Shown: positions 5,717-9,532 of the stretch, one piece after another
How positions within the stretch are numbered: position 1 is the first letter of the stretch
Layout of the letters: the number at the start of each line of letters is the position of its first letter
DNA from: Opitutaceae bacterium
Lineage (GTDB): Bacteria > Verrucomicrobiota > Verrucomicrobiae > Opitutales > Opitutaceae
Direction of reading: 5' to 3'
DNA length: 9,532 bases
Assembly (NCBI GenBank): GCA_031266495.1
Contig: JAISAX010000377.1
Location: forward strand, 1-9,532
Program-made: the position numbers and the translations under genes
The notes under the pieces: generated by a model
Database searches by the model: none
The model's input: the letters and a program-made list of their open reading frames with translations, nothing else
What the model was told of the DNA's origin: nothing

Positions 5717-6507
5717 CAGTCCGGAATGCGCCAATAACGTCCGCGTCACACGAAAACTTGGTGATATCAGTTTTTCCCGGCGCTGACCTGTTGGGACGCG
5801 GTTTCGAGGCGGAAGGCTTTTGCGTGGTGCGCGGGCCGGACCTCGTGTGGGGCGGCGACGTGCGCACGTTTCACCCGCCGCCCGGCGCGTTCGGCGGCGT
5901 GATCGGCGGGCCGCCCTGTCAGGATTTTTCGCGGGCGCGGCGTTGCCCGCCAACAGGCAACGGCGTCGCGATGCTTCGCGAATTCGCCCGCGTGGTCATG
6001 GAAGCCTCCCCGGACTGGTGGCTGATGGAGAATGTGCCAGGAGTGCCGCCGTTTGCCGTGACCGGTTACAGCGTGCAACGGTTCAACCTGAACGCGTCGG
6101 AATGCGGTTGCCGACAAAACCGGCTTCGCACGTTCCATTTCGGAAGCCGTGACTCCTCGATGCTCGTTTGTGATCGAACCGTCACGTTTCAGAGGCTGGA
6201 ACGGACCTGCCTTGCGTCGGAAGCCTCCCGTCCGGATCGGCGCGGATGGGGCGATTTTTGCGAATTGCAGGGCCTGCCACGTGATTTCGACCTGCCCGGC
6301 CTGTCCGTCGCGGCGAAGTACCGGGCGGTTGGCAACGGCGTGCCGGTGCCGATGGCTCGTGTACTGGCAAGGGCGGTACGCGCCCGCCAGTCGTCACGGT
6401 CTGTCAGCCTGTGCGCGTGCGGTTGCGGCCGCCCGGTGACAGGGCGCCAGACACGGGCCACGCCCGCTTGCCGCAAACGCCTGGAGCGCGCCCGGCGCGC
6501 CGCTTGA
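5704..6507 (+). CDS. DNA (cytosine-5) methyltransferase with C-terminal Cys cluster
   Basis: 267 residues with the family's motifs in order: SAM-binding FPGADLLGRGF (24-34, motif I), catalytic GPPCQDFS with Cys72 (IV), MENVPGV (VI), QNRLR (138-142, VIII), LQGLP (188-192) and AVGNGVP (208-214, X). It transfers a methyl group from S-adenosylmethionine to C5 of cytosine. The region available for target recognition (about 145-187) is short, so specificity cannot be read. After motif X comes a Cys-rich tail (Cys 237, 239, 241, 256) followed by a basic helix, which may bind zinc and DNA. No restriction endonuclease gene is adjacent, so it looks like an orphan phage methylase protecting against host restriction. 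It overlaps the ATPase end by 13 nt in another frame, which suggests coordinated expression with packaging. Confidence 0.9.
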   Translation: MQTVTVRNAPITSASHENLVISVFPGADLLGRGFEAEGFCVVRGPDLVWGGDVRTFHPPPGAFGGVIGGPPCQDFSRARRCPPTGNGVAMLREFARVVMEASPDWWLMENVPGVPPFAVTGYSVQRFNLNASECGCRQNRLRTFHFGSRDSSMLVCDRTVTFQRLERTCLASEASRPDRRGWGDFCELQGLPRDFDLPGLSVAAKYRAVGNGVPVPMARVLARAVRARQSSRSVSLCACGCGRPVTGRQTRATPACRKRLERARRAA

Positions 6508-6539
6508 CAGCGTGTGCCGCGTGATGACACCGTAAACGC

Positions 6540-6758
6540 ATGGCAACTCTGACAAAAATCATAAGGCAGGGCAACTCGCAGGCCTTGCGCATCCCCGCCG
6601 CCTTCCGCCTGCCCTCGAAGGAAGTGGAAATCTACCGCACCGGCAGCGGGCTGATGATCATCGACCCCGCGGAAAGGAAAGGAATGCGCAAGGCATTGCA
6701 CGCGTTGCAAGGAATCCAGCGCGAGATCGACAGGAAAGAGAAGGCGTCCGGGGCATGA
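6540..6758 (+). CDS. vapB: Antitoxin, VapB/AbrB-MazE type
   Basis: 72 residues starting MATLTKIIRQGNSQALRIPA, the typical swapped-hairpin (AbrB/MazE/SpoVT) DNA-binding pattern with its GNSQALRIP signature. The C-terminal part is a basic/amphipathic helix (residues 41-72) suited to wrap and block the toxin. Antitoxins of this group neutralise VapC and autorepress their promoter. The stop overlaps the toxin start as ATGA, the usual arrangement. Only 32 nt separate it from the methyltransferase stop. A consensus -35-like TTGACA at 6504-6509 has no good -10 partner, so own transcription is uncertain. No Shine-Dalgarno is seen. Confidence 0.85.
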   Translation: MATLTKIIRQGNSQALRIPAAFRLPSKEVEIYRTGSGLMIIDPAERKGMRKALHALQGIQREIDRKEKASGA

Positions 6759-7177
6759 ATCCACAACGTTTTTATCTTCCGGACACCAATGTCTTTTCCG
6801 CTTACGCCAAAGGCACGGACAAGCGCCTGGTGGCCCGGGTGGAAAGAAATGAGGGATGCCTGATTTTGTCATCCATCGCGCTGGCGGAGATGGAATATGG
6901 CTGGCAAAAGTCCCCTGTCGCCACCCGGCGCATCACACGTCAGCAAGCGTTTGTGTCGCGATTACGCCCGAAAGAGTTTGATGCGTTGTGCGCCAATGCC
7001 TACGGGCTGGTAAAAAACATTCTTTTGCACAGGCAGGCGGGCAATGCCCGCCCAAGCGGAGAACGCGACATGCTCATCGCCGCGCACGCGCTCGCGTGTG
7101 ACGCCGTGCTGGTGACGCACAACACCCGCGAGTTTGCGGGCATCCCCGGCCTCGACGTCGAAGACTGGGAAGCTTGA
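6755..7177 (+). CDS. vapC: PIN-domain toxin ribonuclease, VapC type
   Basis: 140 residues, normal length for the family. The PIN-domain landmarks are present: PDTNVF with Asp10, LSSIALAEMEYG with Glu45 as the second acidic residue, ERDMLIAAHAL with Asp105, and LVTHNTREF with Asn123/Glu126 near the active site. VapC toxins are Mg-dependent RNases that commonly cleave tRNAs or rRNA and halt translation when the antitoxin is lost. All catalytic positions appear intact, so it is likely active. It starts within ATGA at the antitoxin stop, preceded by AAGG. A strong terminator follows 33 nt after the stop, so the pair closes this transcription unit. Confidence 0.88.
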   Translation: MNPQRFYLPDTNVFSAYAKGTDKRLVARVERNEGCLILSSIALAEMEYGWQKSPVATRRITRQQAFVSRLRPKEFDALCANAYGLVKNILLHRQAGNARPSGERDMLIAAHALACDAVLVTHNTREFAGIPGLDVEDWEA

Positions 7178-7192
7178 CACCCCTCCTGCGTT

Positions 7193-7209
7193 CCCCCCCC
7201 GCCCCCCCC
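7193..7209 (+). repeat. C8-G-C8 run before the terminator
   Basis: Two runs of eight C separated by one G, beginning 16 nt after the vapC stop and immediately upstream of the hairpin terminator. Same setting as the runs at 3716 and 9000. Confidence 0.75.
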
Positions 7210-7236
7210 GCCCCGGCCTGAAGCCGGGGCTTTTTT
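7210..7236 (+). terminator. Strong Rho-independent terminator after vapC
   Basis: Perfect 8-bp GC stem GCCCCGGC (7210-7217)/GCCGGGGC (7223-7230) with loop CTGAA, followed by six T (7231-7236). It separates the ATPase/methylase/toxin-antitoxin block from the capsid block. Confidence 0.9.
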
Positions 7237-7283
7237 GGGCGCCGGTCCGCGGCGTGACGTTGCCGGCGAGGTCACATGCCAGC

Positions 7284-7295
7284 TTGTCACGACAA
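7284..7295 (+). promoter_or_regulatory. Inverted repeat TTGTC-AC-GACAA
   Basis: A 5-bp perfect inverted repeat with a 2-bp centre, in a non-coding region between a terminator and the capsid genes. The size suits a small dimeric regulator such as the RHH protein or VapB, but short repeats of this size also occur by chance. Confidence 0.35.
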
Positions 7296-7352
7296 CGGCG
7301 CTCCGGGGCGTGGGCAGGGGAGCGTACAAATTCCGTGCCAAGCCGCGAAAAA

Positions 7353-7402
7353 CGACGAACAGCGACGTTGGACGACGTTGGACGACGAACAACGACGTTC
7401 AG
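7353..7402 (+). repeat. Five 10-bp tandem repeats (iteron-like)
   Basis: Five head-to-tail 10-mers fitting CGACGWWSRR. Units 2 and 3 are identical (CGACGTTGGA); the others differ only in the last five positions. The period matches one DNA helical turn, so each copy faces the same side. They lie directly upstream of the weak promoter-like pair, in a non-coding gap. A regulator array or replication iterons are the main options. Confidence 0.8.
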
Positions 7403-7474
7403 CGAGCTTTTGTTGCGTGCGGAAATCGCCGATACGAGACGGCGACACGTTCACCGAACGCAACACGCACACAC

Positions 7475-7600
7475 ATGATCAAGACAATCGTCATACCAAT
7501 CGCGGCCCTCGCGGCCGGCATCATCGGGGCGCTCTTTTTCGCGGCCCGCACCGAGTCAGGGGGCAAGCTCCTGAGAAAATTCGAGAAGAAAGCCGCCTGA
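7475..7600 (+). CDS. 41-aa single-span membrane peptide
   Basis: MIKTIVIPIAALAAGIIGAL followed by FFAAR gives one transmembrane helix (about residues 3-24). A basic, amphipathic tail ends KLLRKFEKKAA. ATG 7475 has no Shine-Dalgarno and reads CACACAC-ATG. Small peptides of this form are abundant in the internal membrane of PM2- and PRD1-like virions, with the positive tail facing DNA or capsid. It is the first gene of the capsid block, 76 nt before the capsid protein. An inovirus coat protein has a similar look, but the neighbouring genes do not fit an inovirus. Confidence 0.65.
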   Translation: MIKTIVIPIAALAAGIIGALFFAARTESGGKLLRKFEKKAA

Positions 7601-7676
7601 GGCGTCCCACCTCGCACAACCACAACGAACCACCGACACAACAACCCATCGGAACAACGAACCCGGAGAAGATAAA
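7601..7676 (+). promoter_or_regulatory. CA-rich leader and ribosome binding site of the capsid gene
   Basis: A 76-nt leader, poor in G and T, ending with CGGAGAAG (7664-7671) 5 nt before ATG. This is the clearest Shine-Dalgarno in the structural region, in contrast to the surrounding genes without one, and fits high expression of a major capsid protein. Confidence 0.65.
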
Positions 7677-8606
7677 ATGCCACTGATACACGAACCCATC
7701 AACACGCTGGCCCAGCCCATCCCGAGCGGGACAAGTGCCGCCCGCCTGGAGCTGAACCGCCGATACCACGCGATCAGCCTGCAATGCTTTGCGCAGGCGC
7801 AAGGCGAGGACAAGGGACCGGTCGCGCCGGAAACCATCATTTCCCGCGTCCGATTCATCGTCAACGGCAAGGAAATGTTCAATCTGTCGCCGAAACGCAT
7901 CAAGCAGATCAACGCCGCCAATCGGTTTGCGGATACGGCCAACAACCTGACGCTGTACCTGGCCGAACCCTGGCAGGAAGGCATCGTGGAGGCGACAAAG
8001 ACCGCCTGGCAGATGTATTGGGAATCATCGTTCACGATGGAAATCGATTTTCGCGACCTTCCCGTCACGACGCAGCTGGAAGTGCGAGCCATCCAGCACT
8101 ACGACAGGAAAGTGTTGCTCGGGCTCAAAAACCAGACCTCGCCCGTGTACCTCACCCTGCCGTATGCCCTTGCTGTCGCCAAGGCGACCGCGGAAGGCAG
8201 CAATTGGGAACGCACGCACGTCATCATCAAGAAGCTCGGATTGTCACTCGGCTCCCTCTCGCAGGGGAAACAGACGCTGACGGAACGATTCGTAGGCGAA
8301 CGCATTTCCCGCCTCTGGTATTTCAAGACCGACGACACCGGAGTGCTGGCCAACCAGTTCAGCGCATTCCGCCTGGTCGCGGACGGGGGGCAGATGTTCG
8401 ACCTCCGCCTTGCCGAAGCCAAAGAAGTCCTGGCCAAACACGCCATGGACCTGCCCGACACCGTACTCTTCGCCATGGTCTTCGACCTCGACGGATCGAC
8501 GGACTACTTGCAGGCGAAAAGCTCCCTGGTCATGGAGCCCACCTGCGCCGGCGCCATCAACGCGGACGCCGTTGCCGAAACCGTCAACTTCGCCTTCCCG
8601 CGCTAA
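7677..8606 (+). CDS. Probable double-jelly-roll major capsid protein
   Basis: 309 residues, no signal peptide or membrane helix, predicted beta-rich. The N-terminal half shows features common to DJR capsid proteins: a strand with RRYHAISLQC, then SRVRFIVNGKEMFNLSP (strand, NGK turn, strand), and a helix with QINAANRF. A break with FTMEIDFRD and TQLEVRAIQHYD follows. The second half repeats the beta pattern: ISRLWYFKTDDTG, FRLVADGGQMFDLRL, an acidic DLDGSTDY turn and a final strand. The length is close to PM2-type and FLiP-type capsid proteins and shorter than PRD1 P3. DJR proteins form hexagonal trimers that build the shell around an internal membrane. It has the best ribosome binding site of the block and is flanked by small membrane proteins and, further upstream, a packaging ATPase. 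The assignment rests on pattern, size and context; sequence similarity between families is very low. Confidence 0.7.
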   Translation: MPLIHEPINTLAQPIPSGTSAARLELNRRYHAISLQCFAQAQGEDKGPVAPETIISRVRFIVNGKEMFNLSPKRIKQINAANRFADTANNLTLYLAEPWQEGIVEATKTAWQMYWESSFTMEIDFRDLPVTTQLEVRAIQHYDRKVLLGLKNQTSPVYLTLPYALAVAKATAEGSNWERTHVIIKKLGLSLGSLSQGKQTLTERFVGERISRLWYFKTDDTGVLANQFSAFRLVADGGQMFDLRLAEAKEVLAKHAMDLPDTVLFAMVFDLDGSTDYLQAKSSLVMEPTCAGAINADAVAETVNFAFPR

Positions 8607-8637
8607 GCGAGGAAAGCACGACATTCCCGCCCATAAC

Positions 8638-8665
8638 CCCCGCCCTGGCGTGATCCGGGGCGGGG
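8638..8665 (+). promoter_or_regulatory. Stable hairpin after the capsid gene
   Basis: CCCCGCCCTGG (8638-8648) pairs with CCGGGGCGGGG (8655-8665), 11 bp including one G-T pair, loop CGTGAT. It is followed by AAAATC rather than T, so it is not a standard terminator on this strand. It lies 31 nt after the capsid stop and 24 nt before the next start. It may protect the capsid mRNA 3' end or reduce downstream expression. Confidence 0.6.
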
Positions 8666-8689
8666 AAAATCCCGCAACCACACGCGCAC

Positions 8690-8986
8690 ATGGACCTGAC
8701 CGGACTCTTCGACTCGGTGACCAACGCCGCCCCCACGCTCCTGGATAAATACATCGAGCTGGAAACGGCCAAGACCACCGCCAAAACGGCGGCGAACAAC
8801 CTCGCCGCCACCAACATCCAGGCGCAGCAAACCGCCGTGACTGGCGGCGGCGCCACCACAACCACAACCGGCGGCGTCACCGCCACAACCGGCCTCCAAC
8901 TCACGCCCGGCATGATGGCCGGGATCGGCGTCGCCGGGATGCTCGTCATCGGCGGGGTCATCCTTGCGCTCACCAGGCGCAACTGA
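8690..8986 (+). CDS. 98-aa Thr/Ala-rich membrane protein, probable virion component
   Basis: ATG 8690 (CGCGCAC-ATG, no Shine-Dalgarno). Residues 1-50 form an amphipathic, Ala/Thr/Gln-rich helix. Residues 51-70 are a low-complexity Gly/Thr linker. Residues about 74-94 are one transmembrane helix (MMAGIGVAGMLVIGGVILAL) ending in TRRN. A soluble helical part with a C-terminal anchor directly after the capsid gene suggests a protein linking shell and membrane. The family is not recognised. Confidence 0.7.
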   Translation: MDLTGLFDSVTNAAPTLLDKYIELETAKTTAKTAANNLAATNIQAQQTAVTGGGATTTTTGGVTATTGLQLTPGMMAGIGVAGMLVIGGVILALTRRN

Positions 8987-8999
8987 CGCCGGACACCCT

Positions 9000-9013
9000 C
9001 CCCCCCCCCCCCC
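9000..9013 (+). repeat. Poly-C run (C14)
   Basis: Fourteen consecutive C beginning 14 nt after the stop at 8986 and ending 7 nt before ATG 9021, where a Shine-Dalgarno would normally be. It is the longest of four such runs in the window. Confidence 0.8.
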
Positions 9014-9020
9014 GCCACAC

Positions 9021-9518
9021 ATGAACGTATCGGGAAAACAAACACCCGTGAAGGAATGGACCGGCACCCTGGTGCTGGCCCTCGCGGCCCTGCTGACGGC
9101 CCTGCTGACAGTCGTACTGACGCGACTGTGGCATGACGGCGGCGCGCAACTGGCCTTTTTGCCGGCCCTGCTGGCCGCCGTGCCCGCCGTCATGGGCGCG
9201 GTCGGAGGCGGCGGCAAAAGCGGCGACGCCTCGGCATCCGGAGAAGGCAGCTCCAGCGCCAGTTCCAGCACCAGCGACACCATCAGCGGAGACCTGACGA
9301 ACAACGCCCGCATCGCGTACCGCACCCGCTCCGCGACGGACCTGAGCGGCGACAACAGCGGCGCCACCCACGGCTGGTCGATGGAGCCGATAGACTGGAT
9401 AGCCGTGCTCATTCTGGCATCGCTGGGATTTTTATTCTACGTACTGAAAGGCGGCCGGGGCCGGAAAAACGCCGGGGAAACCCCCGCGAAAAAACCGGCG
9501 AAAAAGAAAGGACACTGA
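9021..9518 (+). CDS. 165-aa membrane protein with Ser/Gly linker and basic tail
   Basis: ATG 9021 (CGCCACAC-ATG, no Shine-Dalgarno); the longer frame from 8964 overlaps the previous gene and reads through the C14 run. Hydrophobic helices lie at about residues 15-35 and 43-61. A Gly/Ser-rich linker (62-90) leads into a polar section (91-120) and a third helix (about 124-142), ending in a Lys-rich tail. The three-span, linker-rich, basic-tailed form suits an internal-membrane protein of a lipid-containing phage, with the tail possibly contacting DNA. No family is recognised. Confidence 0.7.
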   Translation: MNVSGKQTPVKEWTGTLVLALAALLTALLTVVLTRLWHDGGAQLAFLPALLAAVPAVMGAVGGGGKSGDASASGEGSSSASSSTSDTISGDLTNNARIAYRTRSATDLSGDNSGATHGWSMEPIDWIAVLILASLGFLFYVLKGGRGRKNAGETPAKKPAKKKGH

Positions 9519-9519
9519 C

Positions 9520-9532
9520 ATGGCAGACGCAG
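9520..9532 (+). CDS. Start of a further gene, cut by the window edge
   Basis: ATG 9520 follows the previous stop by one base and has AAAGGA at 9507-9512 as a good Shine-Dalgarno. Only MADA is visible. In related phages a spike or other virion protein often follows the capsid and membrane genes. Confidence 0.5.

Larger units (their letters stand above)
7237..7474 (+). promoter_or_regulatory. Probable regulatory region upstream of the capsid block
   Basis: 238 nt after a strong terminator and before the first capsid-block gene, so it must contain a promoter for that block. It holds an inverted repeat (7284-7295) and a 10-bp repeat array (7353-7402). The best promoter-like pair I see is TTGTTG (7410-7415) with TACGAG (7433-7438) at 17-bp spacing, which is weak on its own and consistent with an activator-dependent late promoter using the repeats. 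No convincing gene is present. Confidence 0.5.

Noticed and set aside
6504..6532. Promoter for vapBC from TTGACA at 6504.
   Set aside because: The -35-like hexamer overlaps the methylase stop, and no acceptable -10 is found at 16-18 bp spacing.
5704..7177. Complete restriction-modification system from the methylase and its downstream neighbours.
   Set aside because: The downstream pair are clear VapB and VapC types, not a site-specific DNA nuclease.
7353..7402. CRISPR array.
   Set aside because: Units are 10 bp with no spacers, so they are tandem repeats.
7475..7600. Inovirus interpretation (small coat-like peptide with an ATPase of the Zot type).
   Set aside because: The ATPase has no membrane anchor, and a 309-aa soluble beta-rich protein with a strong ribosome site is not expected in an inovirus.
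1..9532. The window as a complete circular genome.
   Set aside because: Joining the ends puts the last ATG in frame with the low-complexity extension of rep, not with the protein-like frame ending at 195, so no natural gene spans the junction. No terminal repeat is seen either.

Overview
The window looks like most of the genome of a small, tailless, membrane-containing bacteriophage (or provirus) with a probable double-jelly-roll (DJR) capsid. It encodes a rolling-circle (HUH) replication initiator, a compact FtsK/HerA/A32-type packaging ATPase, a 309-residue beta-rich protein that is the best candidate for a PM2/FLiP/autolykivirus-like DJR major capsid protein, and a string of short transmembrane proteins such as are found in the inner membrane of these virions. 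No tail, terminase, portal, integrase or lysis enzyme is recognisable. All genes I accept are on the + strand. The base composition is GC-rich. Many genes lack a Shine-Dalgarno sequence and start in a CA-rich context. The host is therefore probably a high-GC bacterium of a group with relaxed initiation; Verrucomicrobiota is a guess from overall style, not something the sequence proves.

Layout. Bases 1-195 are the 3' end of a small unidentified gene. Bases 192-3702 form an early/replication block: the 793-aa Rep, then three short reading frames each joined to the previous one by an ATGA overlap (at 192, 2570, 2968 and 3192), then a small ribbon-helix-helix-type regulator ending at 3702. A poly-C run and a hairpin terminator (3735-3774) close this block. 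Bases 3775-3985 are a repeat-rich leader with no convincing gene. Bases 3986-7177 carry a proline/glycine-rich membrane protein, a multi-helix membrane protein, the packaging ATPase, a cytosine-C5 DNA methyltransferase and a VapB/VapC-type toxin-antitoxin pair, followed by a strong terminator (7210-7236). Bases 7237-7474 are a regulatory-looking gap with an inverted repeat and five 10-bp tandem repeats. Bases 7475-9532 are the capsid block: a 41-aa membrane peptide, the capsid protein, a hairpin, two further membrane proteins and the first codons of another gene, possibly a spike or other virion protein.

How the parts fit. Rep would nick and replicate a circular genome. The ATPase would move DNA into a preformed, membrane-lined capsid built of the 309-aa protein and the small transmembrane proteins. 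The methyltransferase probably protects phage DNA from host restriction. The toxin-antitoxin pair could stabilise a plasmid-like or proviral state, or act against competing phages. The most notable features are the toxin-antitoxin and methylase cargo inside a tailless-phage morphogenesis region, the poly-C runs placed 14-16 nt after stop codons, the 10-bp repeat array upstream of the capsid block, and the repeated use of CAC/CC-ATG starts without a Shine-Dalgarno sequence. Joining the window ends does not give a clean continuous gene, so I do not treat it as a closed circle.
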